Shown: positions 23,865 through 35,873 of the stretch, piece by piece | Position numbering within the stretch: the stretch's first letter is position 1 | Layout: every line of letters begins with the position of its first letter | Source of the DNA: Lathyrus oleraceus | Lineage: Eukaryota > Streptophyta > Magnoliopsida > Fabales > Fabaceae | NCBI RefSeq assembly: GCF_024323335.1 | Contig: NC_066584.1 | Span: 234,686,994 to 234,750,993 of the forward strand | DNA length: 64,000 nucleotides | Direction: 5' to 3' | Position numbers and translations under genes: made by a program | Notes under the pieces: generated by a model | What the model was told of the DNA's origin: nothing | The model's database searches: none | Seen by the model: only the letters and a program-made list of their open reading frames with translations

Positions 23865-24372
23865 TTTTTAATTAATCAACTTTTTCAAATTATATACCAA
23901 AATAATTATGTTTTTAATTTATTTATCAAACTAATCATGTTTGTGAGAGCATGCGCTATTACAATTGGTGTATGCATGTAAAATGTAGGAGTATGCGCCA
24001 CTACAATTGGCGCATACATGTAAAATATAGGAGAATGCGTCACTGCAATTGGCGCATGCATGTAAAATGTAGGAGCATGCGCTACTGCAATTGGTGCATG
24101 CATGTAAAATGTAGAAGCGTGTGCCACTACAATTGGCGCATGCATGTAAAAAAAATAGAGTAGCCACATATATATGCCAATTATAGTGGCACATGCTCTT
24201 ATATTTTACATGCATGCGCCAATTGCAATTACGCATGAGTACAAATTCATCAACACATACGCCATAACAAATAGTTCATTTAAAAAAAAATGATTATATT
24301 AGTAAATAATTTGAAATTGTGATTATTTTTGTATTATTTTTGAAAAAAGTGGTTATTTAAAAAAAATGTGTT
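23865..24372. mobile_element. Small TIR element (MULE-type MITE) built around a 42-bp repeat array
   Basis: The left flank (about 23875-23945) and the reverse complement of the right flank (about 24268-24370) match: CAACTTTTTCAAA-ATA--CAAAATAAT, then TTATCAAACTAATCAT versus TTACTAATATAATCAT. The 500-bp interior is almost wholly the 42-bp repeat described separately, and no protein is encoded. The TIRs resemble in style those of the complete MULE at 10445-16178, and both contain GCGCCA/TGGCGC modules, so it may be a deletion derivative of that family. Confidence 0.55.
23951..24245. repeat. 42-bp tandem repeat (5 units) plus inverted units
   Basis: Units begin at about 23951, 23993, 24035, 24077 and 24119. 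Each has the core ATGCGCCACTACAATTGGCG then CATGCATGTAAAATGTAGGAG. Between 24170 and 24240 at least one and a half units occur in inverse orientation, so the block can form a long hairpin. Within each unit GCGCCA and TGGCGC are themselves inverted. Confidence 0.85.
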
Positions 24373-24724
24373 CGAGATTCCATTCGATAATTAATTTTTT
24401 ATATAAACTTAAAAAAAATCAAATTTAAGTTCAAAATTTAACTTATAAAATAAGTAAATTTATGTATAATTTGATTTGATTTGGTTGCTTAGAAATAATA
24501 ATAAAGATGATCGATGATGTTCAACACGATTTTATAATATCTTGAGAAATAATAATAAAGATGATCGCATGTCCTATCTCAATTGACAAATATCAATGTT
24601 GTTAGATTATATATCATGCTTCACATTCATATGCGAAACTTCACAATAGTGTATGTGACTTTCTTGTTGTCAAATTTAAATAAGACAACAACTTATAATA
24701 ATTAACATTATTAAAATCAAAAGC
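24373..24724. other. AT-rich spacer with a short direct repeat
   Basis: A motif AATAATAATAAAGATGATCG occurs twice (near 24494 and 24547). Otherwise no feature. Confidence 0.5.
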
Positions 24725-26102
24725 GGATTTTTTTTTAATAATTAATTTTTTCAACAAAATTGTTCAAATAATAATCTTTTCCCATAATTTTTTAAAGTAC
24801 TCGTATTTCAAACAAATAAAAATCACATTGTAGAACATTAATCAATTTAGTTGGTGATTGCATTGAAAAAATAAGTATTCTAACAAATTGAATTGGCGAC
24901 TGCACTTAACAAATATGAATTGACGACAACATACAATCCATAGAATCAGTCATTAATTTGAGGTTGGTGTGACTGCGGAAAGTTTCAAATCTTCCTTATG
25001 CTTTGCTCTCATGTCATTGCAACATGTTCAAGTGCTCGCCAGGACGTTTCCAAACATTTATCCGCCTTTTGCAAAGTTGTAAGCGTATTCGGTGTATACA
25101 ATAATAGCTTTCCAATTTTTAGATATATCAAAGGAATATAATTTGGACACAACAAAAATATGAGAAGGAAGAAAAATAACCGTCCAAACAACATGTGTAT
25201 AAGAACTGAAATAGATACGACTAACAAATTGGTAAGATTGTGTTGTATATGTCGTCATCCTACTAGGCGCACGAAAACGTTGTTCTAATGTTTGAACAAC
25301 TTCTGCATGATAATTTATTATGTTATTAAAATTTTGTAACCATAGAATTTAATATAAATAACTACTTCTAGTTACCTTAAAACAAATATAAACATCCTTA
25401 AAACAACAACATACAAACATATATACCTCTAAAACAACAACACAAACAACAAATAAAAAGACTTAACACGATAACATATCTAAATGATTACAACAATTAA
25501 AATAATATCATCTGATGTAGACATCATATTCCTAACATCATTGTCATTTTTCACTAGCACTCACATACGATGGATACCATCATTGTCATCCACAATAGAG
25601 ATGTATGAAACAAATCTCTCAATACTTCTAATTCTATCACCATTATTAATCTCTCTGTCTAAATAAAGAATCAAATTCCTCTCAAGTTACTCGAAATTTC
25701 AGATGTTCCAAAAATACATTTTCATCGGAGACTTAGTTCACGAAAAAAACATGTTCATTTCTTTTACTACGCATGTTAGAAGTAAAAAAAATATTAAGAC
25801 GAAAATGAGAAGAGGTGTGAAAAGGCACACCACTATTTATACTAAAGAAAATATCCAACACATAAATTGGCGACCACTTCTATAGGGTGTACAATGTCGC
25901 CAATTCAATTGCCTAGATTAGGTGCAGTCGCGAATTTATTTGGCTAGGATATTTAATTTTTCAATGCAATTGTCAATTGGATTGATTAATGCTTTGCAAT
26001 ATAATTTTTGTTTTGTATAAAACATGATATTTGAAAATTTATGAGAAAAATTGGTTATTTGAGAAATTTTGTTGAAAAATTGATTATTTTAAAAAATAAT
26101 TC
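24725..26102. mobile_element. Internally deleted MULE with about 190-bp TIRs
   Basis: 24730-24910 and the reverse complement of 25925-26102 align along their length (shared TTTTTCAACAAAAT, GCATTAATCAAT, ATTGCATTGAAAAA, GCGACTGCAC), giving TIRs of about 180-190 bp. Between them 24960-25290 (+) is homologous to the end of the MULE transposase at 14921-15250: the same GAGGTTGGTGTGACTGCG start and the C-terminal RTEIDTTNKLVRLCCICRHP. The transposase core and the PMD gene are absent, so this is a non-autonomous deletion derivative of a related family. Confidence 0.75.
24960..25290 (+). pseudogene. C-terminal fragment of a MULE transposase
   Basis: Only the tail with a partly lost zinc knuckle remains: CCICRHP is followed by TRRT where the complete element has DHNHINC. 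Multiple stops interrupt it. It marks the element as a former autonomous MULE. Confidence 0.65.
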
Positions 26103-26421
26103 TACAAAAACGCATATCACACTTCTAAATAACATTAAAATATATCATATTTTAACTTATAATTGTTTAAAGGCAAAATTACATCAAAGTTATTTTCTTT
26201 TAATAGATTGATCTTTTAATTTAAAAAAAAAATTGATCCTTTAAATTATCAAAACATACAGATATTCTTCTTAAAAAAATCCGTTTCAAAAATGAATACG
26301 TGATTTTGAAATCGGATGATGGTATGTTTAGTGACTCATTAACAAAATTGTTTGCGGAAAGATTTGTTGCGGATGAAGATAGATTCTTTATGGTTTTTTC
26401 TAGTTTAATGTAGAAGCTTAT
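26103..26421. other. AT-rich spacer
   Basis: No coding frame or repeat is recognised. Confidence 0.5.
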
Positions 26422-28303
26422 TTAGGGTCTGTTTGATTCCCTTTTTAAAAACAGTTTTTTAGTTTTTGAAAATTTAAAAATTAAAAACTCATTTGATAAA
26501 TAGTTTTTAAAAAAGTGATTTTGAAAACTGTTTTTGTTTTTTAATTTTAAAAACTAAAAAACCAAAACTACTAAAAGTTGTTTTACTTTTGAATTTTTAA
26601 AACACAAAAACTGAAAACACATGAAAAATTTATAAATTTTTATTATTAATAGTAATTACGTTGATTTCTTAAATATGAATTTGCAATAGAAAATATGTTT
26701 TTGTTATACTCATATGCGTCAGATAATTATTTGCATCGGAAAAATTCAACAAATAAAAAATATTACGTTTACACAAGAGAAGACATTTTAATTGGTCGGA
26801 TATTTTCATGTTTATAACATGTACATTATATATTTATTTACTTTTTATTTTTTAATAAAATTTAGTTATCATTCTTTTATGTATTCATTATGTGATTGTT
26901 TATATTTTTACATGAACATTCCGTAAAATTACATTAAAAAATATTTAACTTATAGAAAACAAATGAAAATTTGTAAAATTGTAAGATAATAATTTGTAAA
27001 TTTTATCTCTTTTAAGAAAATGATATGATTGAAATAAAATTAATTTGCAAATAGTATTTTATAATAAATTAAAATAAATTATAAAGAGATTTTTGGAGAT
27101 GTACTAACCTAGTAAAAACAATTTGCACGATCATTCAATAAAAGTATATCATTTTGCTATATCATATAAATAATTTTAAAAAAAATTAATATGATTTAGT
27201 GGGATATAATCGTTATTGATCGAAAGTGTAAAATTAATTTACACTATCAACGTATCATCCATTTTCTCAATTGCAAAATAATTGTTTAAAATTTTAAATT
27301 AAAAAAATAAATTAGTTTAATTAATTACTTAAATAATTTTATACTTTTTTTAATAACTCTTTAATATATATATAATATTTTATCATTTACTTATAATCAC
27401 ACTATTTCTAAAAGTAAAAATCAAACAATATTTAAATTAGTTTTTAAAAACAAATCAACCAAACAAGTTTTTTCTTTTATTAACTCAAAAATAGTTTTAC
27501 AAAACAAAGCTTGCAAATAAATTTTTATTTTGTTTTCATCCTAAAAACAATTCTTAAAACTAATTTATAAAACAGTTTTTAAAAACAAAAAGTTGAAATT
27601 GAATCAAACAAGCCCTTAGTGTTTTAAAATCTAAAAAACTGAAACTATCAAAATATGTTTTGATTTTCAATTTTCACTTTTACTTTTTAATTTTCAATTG
27701 AGGTAAGCTGGAAAAAAAATACGGTTTCATTAATCGGATTATAGTAATTACTTGCAAGATTTTTTAATTGTAATATTTCACTCTCAATCTATTGTTAATC
27801 CTCATATATTGTTAATGAAAATTAAAATTCTCTGTCTCAATTATTCTCTCTTTAATTAATCCTCATTAAGTGAATAATATATTTTTATACATTAAATGAA
27901 TTGTGTATATATATTCAAACCAACACTAAAATATAATTTTTATACATTAAGTGAATTGTATATTTTATCATTAATTATTAAAAATATTTTAATAAACTTA
28001 AATGTATATTAGCTGAATTTTAATATTTTCAAAAAATATATCACAATTATTTTTATTTAGTAAAATAGATTTTTAAAATATAGATTATCAAACAAGCTAT
28101 ATTGTCCTATTTTAAAAAAACAGTTTTTACAAATTATACTATCAAACATATTTTTTCACTTTTTAATTTTTAAAACAGTTTTCAAAAATTGAATAACCAA
28201 ATGAATTCTTTTTATTTTATTTTCTCAAAAACAAATTTACAAAATAGATTTGTAAAACAGATTTTAAAAACTAAAATTGAGAAGAGATCCAAACATGCCC
28301 TTA
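26422..28303. mobile_element. A/T-rich inverted-repeat elements with TTAGGGTCTGTTTGATTC-type ends
   Basis: The left end TTAGGGTCTGTTTGATTC (26422) has inverted counterparts at 27602-27618 (GAATCAAACAAGCCCTTA) and at 28286-28303 (GATCCAAACATGCCCTTA). The blocks next to them are built of AAAACTG/CAGTTTTTAAAAAC words in opposite orientation. This fits either a 1.2-kb TIR element followed by a related partial copy, or a nested pair. No protein is encoded. The superfamily cannot be decided from the ends alone. Confidence 0.5.
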
Positions 28304-29091
28304 GTCTTTTGAGTGTGGAAACGGGTAGGAGATGTGAGATCAAAAGAAGATGTGATTAGATCAATTGACTTTTGTTCTTGTTTTTTTGAGGGTTTGTTCT
28401 AGATTCTTGTCTTTGGACTCTTTTTAACTTCTTAAACGTTCTAGTCACATTTTTTAAGTTGTTCTTTTTCGGATCTTAACTCTGTACATAAATTACGCTT
28501 TGACGGTTATTTCAATTTTGTTTGTAAATTTTTAGATTGAATTTAGATATGTTAGCCTAGATGAGTATAGTAACCATATTTATGTTTGATGAATATGAAA
28601 AATATGATTTATATTATTTTGTGATTATTGTTGTAAATTATAGAACTTTTAAAATTTAGACCTTTCTCATTTATTTATTTTGTTTATATTTGAAGGTAAA
28701 ACAGTGGTGAAGCATCACAATATTATCCCTAACAAACACTTCTGTAAACAGTGGCAAAACTATGTGAAGACATGCGATTTGGATCTAGTAATTCGTAAAC
28801 CAAATTATCATAAACTAAATTGTAACAGTAATACATAGAATATACAAATTAAAGATAATAAAGAGACCGAGAAGAGATCTATTTGTGTATTTGTTGAAAA
28901 AGTGAAGAAATTTAAACACATAGAAGAAATCTAAACAGATAGAAGAATAGATCTGAAAGTGCATTTGGGTAATTATTTAAATATAAAAAAAAATCCATGT
29001 CACCGTTATTACTGACATCTCACATACGGTAGTATTTGGTATTCATTTTTGAAACAAATTTTTTTAAAAAGGGTAAAAATATACGTTTTTG
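28304..29091. other. Spacer without recognised gene
   Basis: AT-rich. A segment at 28700-28800 is less AT-biased but has no open frame of note. Confidence 0.5.
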
Positions 29092-29096
29092 ATAAT
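29092..29096. other. Target-site duplication ATAAT of the copia element (low-coordinate side)
   Basis: ATAAT precedes the LTR at 29097 and is repeated at 58998-59002 right after the other LTR, 30 kb away. Confidence 0.85.
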
Positions 29097-29316
29097 TGTC
29101 GATAGAACAAATGTTCATCATGAATAGGAGATGAAAATACACTTAGGTATTCATCAAGAAGAAGAACTTAGTTACATTCAAGAAGAAGAAGAAGAAGGTA
29201 TTGTTTCATTGATTGATGAATAATGATTACAACTTGGTTTATATATACATAAAATAGTGCTATGTAGTGTAAGCTAAGGTGTGTCCTCTGTACAATATAA
29301 TGTGCTATCTCTAATA
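29097..29316 (-). repeat. 3' LTR of the copia element
   Basis: 220 bp, matching 58778-58997 with six substitutions. In element orientation it ends in CA but starts TATTAGAG instead of the canonical TG. The TATATATA near 29240 could be its TATA region. Confidence 0.93.
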
Positions 29317-29327
29317 TCCCCCCTCAA
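29317..29327 (-). other. Polypurine tract of the copia element
   Basis: On the minus strand TTGAGGGGGGA sits immediately upstream of the 3' LTR. It primes plus-strand synthesis. Confidence 0.85.
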
Positions 29328-30803
29328 GGTGGACTTTGGATACTACAAAGACCAAGCTTGGATAAAAGAGAAGTAAAGGTTGGAGAGTGTAAAGGCTTAG
29401 TGAACACATCTGCTAATTGTTCTTTAGTAGAGATAGGCATCAAGTGAATGAGTTTGGACACAATCTTTTCTCTAATAACATGACATTCCAACTCAATGTG
29501 CTTACTCATTTCATGAAATGTAGGATTGTGAGCAAGGTACACTGCTGATTTGTTGTCACAGTAAACAGAAGCAGCCTGAGGAAACTCAATGAGGAAATCA
29601 AGAAAAAGAAATTGAAGCCATTGCAGTTCACAAGATAAGGAGGCCAAAGCTCTGTATTCGGCTTCAGTGGAAGAACGAGAAACAATATTTTGTTTCTTAG
29701 ATTTCCAACAAATGAGTGAGGATCCAAGGATAACACAAAACCCTGTAATTGATTTTCGAGTTTCTGGGCATCTGGCCCAATCTGAATTTGCAAAGCCATA
29801 TAGTTTGAGAGGACTAGCAGCAGAAAAAAAAATTCCCTTAGCAGGTGCAGACTTGAGATATCTTAGGATTCTAGTGGCAGCCTGATAATGAGGGGCAAGA
29901 GGCTTTGCAACATACTGACTCAAATGTTGTACATCATAAGATATATCAGGCCTGCTATTTGTAAGGTAAATTAGTCGACCAATAAGTCTCCTGTAAGAGG
30001 AGGGATCAACAAGAGGTTGGCCAGCTGAAGTAGACAACTTCAGATTGGGGTCAAATGGTACAGAAGATGGTTTGGCTGCCAAATAACCTGTGTCTTCAAG
30101 CAAATGGAGGGTATATTTCCTTTGGTTCATGAAAATACCTTTAGTTGACCTAGCAATCTCAAAGCCTAAAAAATATCTCAACTTGCCTAAATCTTTGATG
30201 CTAAATTGTTGATCCAAAAGATGCTTAACAGAATGAATTTCATCAAGGGAATTACCAGCTAAAACTATGTCATCCACATACACTAGTAAAGTTGTGAAAC
30301 TGGTGGAGGTGGATTTAACATACAAAGAACAGTCAGCTTGAGATTGTGAATAGCCAAGAGATATAAAAAAAAAGTTTAGCATACCATTGCATACTAGCTT
30401 GCTTCAAGCCATATAAAGATTTGTGAAGTCTGCAGACCTGTGAGGAATTAGAAGTAACTAGGCAAAGAGGTAATGTCATATACACTTCTTCATGTAAATC
30501 TCCATGCAGAAAGGCATTGTTAACATCTAATTTCTCTAGGTGCCAACCTTTGATTGAAGCTATAGACAAAAGAACTCAAACTGTGGTAATCTTATCCACA
30601 GGAGAAAAGGTATTAAAGTAGTCTACTCCCTCCATTTGTGTATAACCCTTTGCCACAAGCCTGGCTTTATATCTTTCTATGGATCCATCTGCCATATATT
30701 TCACCTTATAGACCCATCTGCATCCAATTGGCACCTTACCAGGTGGAAGATCCACTAATGTCCAAGTATGATTATCATCAAGAGCCTGCAATTCAACATT
30801 CAT
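29328..30803 (-). pseudogene. Copia reverse transcriptase and RNase H (few lesions)
   Basis: Read from 30803 down: [20 protein letters not shown] and [20 protein letters not shown] (RT start), [37 protein letters not shown], then the catalytic LLVYVDDIVLAG. RNase H includes WKSKKQNIVSRSSTEAEYRA and VYCDNKSAVYLAHNPTFHE. A TGA at 30576-30578 (in TTV*VLLSIAS) and a frameshift at the A-run near 30363-30372 break the frame. The rest is intact to the end at about 29326. These domains would make cDNA from element RNA. The lesions look recent, being a single transition and a homopolymer slip. Confidence 0.9.
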
Positions 30804-30974
30804 AGCATGCTTCCAATATTCAAATTTGTTAGCCTGTAGAAAACTGGATGGTTCAGGATTAGAGGAAATAGAGCAACAAAAATTATGAAAATCTGGAGAG
30901 CAGTTGTTGTAAGACAGAACTGAAGAGAGGGGATAAAGAATTTTAGAGGAAGAAGAATTGGCAGAAGTAGAAAA

Positions 30975-33188
30975 TCAATGATAATCAGCAAGGTATGAGG
31001 GAGGATTAGAGACTCTAGTAGAATGTCTTATAGGAGGTTGATCATAATGTGGAGAATTATTGTCATTAGTGTTCATAGGAGCAGGAGTATGACTGATGGA
31101 TAAAGAGGATGGTGGAGAGTTATGGACAGGAGAGCTAGGGCTGATATTATCATTAATGAGAAGGCTGGAAGGAGAACCTGAGTTGGGAGTATCAGGGACA
31201 TTGGACAATGTATTGTCTGATGGATGCAGGGTAGGCAAGTTATTGTCTGATGGTTCAATGGGGGATGTTTCATCACATAAAGGAAGGTCAGGGTTTGTAC
31301 TAACATCACAGGGAGGAGCAGAACTTTGTCTATCTTGGGAATAAAGTTGAGATTTGAATGGAAATATGTTTTCATAAAAGATAACATGTCTTGAGACAAA
31401 AATACTGTGATGGGTCAAATCATATAGGATATAGCCCTTAGTTCCCTTTTTATAGCCTATAAAGACAACCTTGCGTGCCCTAGGGTCAAACTTGGTCCTA
31501 TGGGCCATAAGAGAGGTAGCATAGCTTAGACATCCAAACACTTTAAGGAGAATAAGGGAGGCAGGCTCTTGGTATAGAATTTCATAAGGGCATTTTAGTT
31601 TAAGCAAAGGGGTAGGGAGTCTGTTAATAACATGGATAGCTTGTTGCACACAAAAATTCCACATTGTTAAAGGCACATTGGATTGAAAGTGTAGGGCCCT
31701 ATCTACATTAAGGATATGTTGATGTTTCCTCTCAACAATCCCATTTTGTTGAGGGGTTTCAACACAAGATTTTTGATGTAGAATGCCCTTAGCAGATAGG
31801 AAACTGTGTAAGGCTAGAGTTTCTGTACCATTATCAGACCTCAAGCATTTTATATGTTTATTAAATTGTTTCTCAACATATGCTACAAAGTTTATAAGAC
31901 TATTTCTAATTTCATCTTTGGTTTTAAGAAAAATCACCCATGTGAACCTAGAATGATCATCAACTAGAGTGAGAAAGTATTTGTGTCCTAACATAGAGAT
32001 AGTAGAAAAGGGACCCCATAAATCAGCATGAAGAATGTTAGAAACATCATTAGTGCAAGTAACACTATCAGGAAAGGGAAGTTTTCTTTGTTTGGCAAAA
32101 TGACAAGAATCACAAGAGGAAACATTGTCTTTACAAGAAACAAAAGGAAAAACTTTTGCTATGGTTTGTAAACCTTTATGAGATGGATGGCCTAGCCTCA
32201 TATGCCATATATCACCATCATTAGTAGATACAGAATTACAAGAAGCATGGAAAACATTGGAATGAAGGACATATAAGCCATATTGCAAGTCAGCTATACC
32301 AATCGTTTCCATGGAAGGGTTCTGCATAATAGAACAAGAGTTAGCAATGAATTGAACAAAACAATTGTTGCTTTGAGACAATTTTGCTACAGAGATAAGA
32401 TTTACATTGAAAGAGGGAATGTAAAGGACATTGTGCAGTGTTAAAGATGGTGTAAGTTTGACAGAGCCAGAAATTGAAGCAGATAATTGGGAACCATTAG
32501 GTAAAGTGACAGAGATAGGAACAATATTGTGATAACTAGTAAAGGCTGATAGATTAAAGGATATATGATATGTAGCTCCTGTATCAAGAATCCACAAAGA
32601 ATGAGATTTACCATTGGCAGTGGAAGACAAAGAATTTAGCACAAGAGGAGATGTAGACACTGAATTAGCTGTGGAAACAGGTTTAGAATGTTGAAGCAGT
32701 GCCAATATGTTGTTGTATTGCTCTTGAGTCAAGCCATAAGAGGGATTAATGGAACTTGAACCCGATGCAGGTGTCTCTGATGCATTGTTGGTTGTTGCAG
32801 ACTGTTGAGAACTGAATCCATTGCCTTTGGTCTTGTTCTTGAAGCCTGGTGGATACCCATGCTTGATGAAACAAGTATCAATGGTATGGTTATTTCTTCC
32901 ACAGTGAGTACAGACACGATTTTGAGCTCTTGAACCGGCTGCACCCTGATATTTTCCTCTATACGAATTGGATTTGTTTGGCTGAGCATCATGAGATACA
33001 TTCAAGGCTATACTCTCTTCAGTGTTGCCAACAACAGGAAGAACTGCAGAAATAGCATGATTCATTTCTCTTTCTTGTTGAATCACCAAAGAGAAAGTCT
33101 TATCAATATCAGGTAGCGAGTTCATCATCATGATTTGGCTCTTGGAATGAGTGAATTTCTCATTCAAACCCTTAAGGAATCGAATCAC
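30975..33188 (-). pseudogene. Copia gag C-terminus, protease and integrase
   Basis: A long open frame of 737 codons. A zinc knuckle near 32890 (CTHCGRNNHTIDTC) ends gag, the protease active site reads LWILDTGATYHI, and the pre-integrase block is WHMRLGHPSHKGLQ. The integrase core has LHADLWGPF, LVDDHSRFTWV, LRSDNGTE and TPQQNGIVERKHQ, so D, D and E are present. C-terminal text is CPYEILYQEPAS and KVFGCLSYA. The frame begins after a TAG at 33189-33191 and ends at TGA 30975-30977. RT resumes in the same frame below that stop, so the original was one polyprotein. Confidence 0.92.
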
Positions 33189-33509
33189 CTAGTCTTGATC
33201 CCTATAACGGCGAATCGATGCAGAAGCACCACAAGAACATGGAATCGCACAGGAACAAGATGAAATTGGACGATAAGTTTCCAATTCATCCCACGGAACT
33301 TTCAAATGAGTAAAATAATTGGATACATCTAAGGTACCTTGACGGAACTTGTAAAGATCTTCTTGAATGTCAAATATGCGGAAAATATCACTATGAGAAA
33401 ACCGAACCTGCAGATTCTTCCCCACACCCGCAGCTGTGTCAATCCATAGAATCGATCGTGCAATTGATGCAGAGATTAAGCATTGTATCCATGCAAGAAC
33501 CACCGTGTT
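33189..33509 (-). pseudogene. Middle part of copia gag, cut by the nested insertion
   Basis: Frame text AWIQCLISASIARSILWIDT, IFRIFDIQEDLYKFRQGTLD and YFTHLKVPWDELETYRPI is the central UBN2/gag-like domain of copia. It is interrupted upstream at 33510 by the Ogre/Tat insertion. The N-terminal part lies 25 kb away at 58471-58702. A TAG at 33189-33191 separates it from the following frame. Confidence 0.9.
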
Positions 33510-33514
33510 GCAAC
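33510..33514. other. Target-site duplication GCAAC of the Ogre/Tat insertion (left)
   Basis: GCAAC directly precedes TGTCGCATCTCG and is repeated at 58466-58470 after TATGACA. Gag coding resumes across it. Confidence 0.93.
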
Positions 33515-35873
33515 TGTCGCATCTCGAAAAATACGATTCCTCGCGATGGTCGCGGAAAAAAATTATGTTCGAACAGAGTCGCCACCGAACTTTATTTATC
33601 CCAATGAAGGGATAGGAAAATATCGATAAAACCTTTAGGAAATAGAATAATGGTCGTCGCAACCATATTCGGGTTCGGGAGTGGATTACGTAAGGGGAAG
33701 GTATTAGCACCCCTTACGTCCGTTGTACTCAACGAGAACCTTTTAGTTCTAATTTGTGTTTCGAGTGTTAATTTATGTTTGTTTGTTATCTTTAGGTTGT
33801 AAAATTATTAAAAATAGAAATGGATGAGAACCTCAGAAAGGAGAAAGGGGAGGTTTTTTATTAGTGTGCTCGCGAAGATACAACAATCTCCTGCCTACGT
33901 ATCCTTATAGTATAATAAGGAAATCAGAGCATTCGTAGTTCGGGGAACTACGGTTGGTTGGTGTTTTTTATTGAACAACTGTTTTAAATCACATTCTAAA
34001 GGCTAAACGCTGGCTTGTCTACTCTCGGTGGAGGCTTAAGCATTGGTTTGTTGTGCGCATTAGAAAGGATTAACAGTGTTATTTCTGAAAAGAGTTTTGG
34101 TCACACGGGGGTGACAAGTTGAATTAACGTGTTGGGTGTTTTGATTGGTTGAGATGTTTTTGGTTGCACTGGGGCAAGGAAGGATAAACTTGGTAGGTTA
34201 AGATATTTTTGGTTGGATGACGATTACTCGGATAGTTGAGTAAGACAACTCGTATCCTAATAGTCGGGAAAGGGAATAGAAGACTCTAGACCACCTTCTT
34301 TTTCATCCTTAATTATAGAAAGGATTGGATAATAATTAAGGTGTTTTGAAAGGATGACGAACACTCGGATAATCGAGTAAGACAACTCGTATCCCAATAG
34401 TCGGAAAAGGGAATAGAAGACTCTAGACCACTTTCTTTTTCATCTGAGTGATTATGAAAATAGGTTTGTGTATGATTGATGTATTTTTTAATAAACGACA
34501 AGTACTTGAGTGGCTGAGTAAGACTACTCATATCCAAGCATTTGAGAAGAGGAATTGAAAACTCAAGACCATCTCCCTTTTCGTATAGTTTTGATTGAGA
34601 ATGATTTGACTTATGGTATAAGTTGGTGGAAAAATGACAATTGTTCGACTGACCGAGTAAGAGAACTCGTATTCAAACAATTGAGGAGAGAAGTTGAAGA
34701 CTCAAAGTCATCTCCTTTTTCATTTCATTATTATGAAAGTGTTTTGATTTAATCAGGGTTTGGAAGTTTGTAGAGGAACGACAATTATTTGACTAACCAA
34801 GTAAGAGAACTTGTATTCAAATAATCGAGGAGAAAAATTGAAAACTCAAAGTCATTCGTTTCATTAATATGAGTATGAACTCGATTTGATTGTGCTTAGG
34901 TGGATAGAAATGACGACTATTTGACTAACCGAGTAAGAGAACTCGTATTCAAATAATCGAGGAGAGGAATTGAAAACTCAAAGCCATCCCCCTTTTCATT
35001 TCCAAATGAAATGGTGTTTGATTGTGATTTTTAATTTGAATGAAAATACTCGACATTGGATCGAGGTTTTAAATTCGTGTTTTGTGAATAAATTGGATTT
35101 TAGTGAATTAATCATCTAATCGATTAATTAAAACCGGATAGATCTCATTGTAAGAAGGCCCAAGAGTAAGCCATGTGAGGTTGATGACGATGCTTTTACA
35201 AGCGATCGACTTACAACGGTGTGGAAATGGTCTCGATATTGAATCAAGAGTTGTGCGATTTTGAATGATTTTATCATGGTTTTGAATTAATGAGGAAATG
35301 GAAGGAAATTGAATTTGTATTGGAAAATGATAGAAACCGATCAATTTTTTAATTACCAAAGTTAATTGATTAAAATTTGATGAAATCAATTAATTAATAT
35401 AATTAAAATTAATCATCAAAATTATTTGATTAAATCAAATATTCAAGGTAATTAAAATTAATTATTAAAAATAACTAATTTAAATGAATTTTAATTAACT
35501 AATATATATATTTAGAACAAAATTGGTTTAAAAATAATTGAAACGAATTAACAAACAATGTGCCCAAAGTTAGTTTGTACATAGCGACAATGGTATTGAC
35601 GTGTCGTACGTAATGGACCAAAGCGCGGTGAAACCGTATTGATATATCAAAAGAAAATCCAATTATTGCAACAATATATATAAATGTTGAATCGATGGAT
35701 TAAAATTCGATTTATTTAAGAACAGTTTTGATTTCAAAAAATAACTAAAATGTTCTTTTGACATAAAACCCTTAAGTTCAAAGACATCACAAAAAGAGAT
35801 ACAAGATAATTATTGATAGGCCGAAACCTAAGTCAATAAGAAACAAAACAGAATTTATTAGATTAAATTAACC
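33515..35873 (-). repeat. LTR copy 1 (truncated) of the Ogre/Tat element
   Basis: 2,359 bp colinear with the first 2,361 bp of the full LTR at 53136, then it diverges at AACC/CTTT (35873/35874). It is truncated on the U3 side. It shares fewer variants with copies 2 and 3 than they share with each other (for example GGTGGAGGC here against GGCGGAGGC there). Confidence 0.9.
34216..35010. repeat. Six diverged tandem units of about 138 bp inside LTR copy 1
   Basis: Units start near 34216, 34353, 34492, 34633, 34775 and 34910. Each has a GACGA-tACTcGgaTAgtcGAGTAAGAcaACTCGTATcc core followed by GAAGACTC-AGACCAtcTcc-TTTTCAT. The same array occurs in LTR copy 2 (47622-48415) and copy 3 (53837-54630). 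Confidence 0.85.

Noticed and set aside
23951..24160. Regular direct repeats resembling a CRISPR array
   Set aside because: Units are contiguous without unique spacers, and the DNA is plant nuclear.
23906..24236. Repetitive frames on both strands (FYMHAPIAVAHAP type)
   Set aside because: The 42-bp repeat is a multiple of three, so it stays open in several frames. This is not a protein signal.
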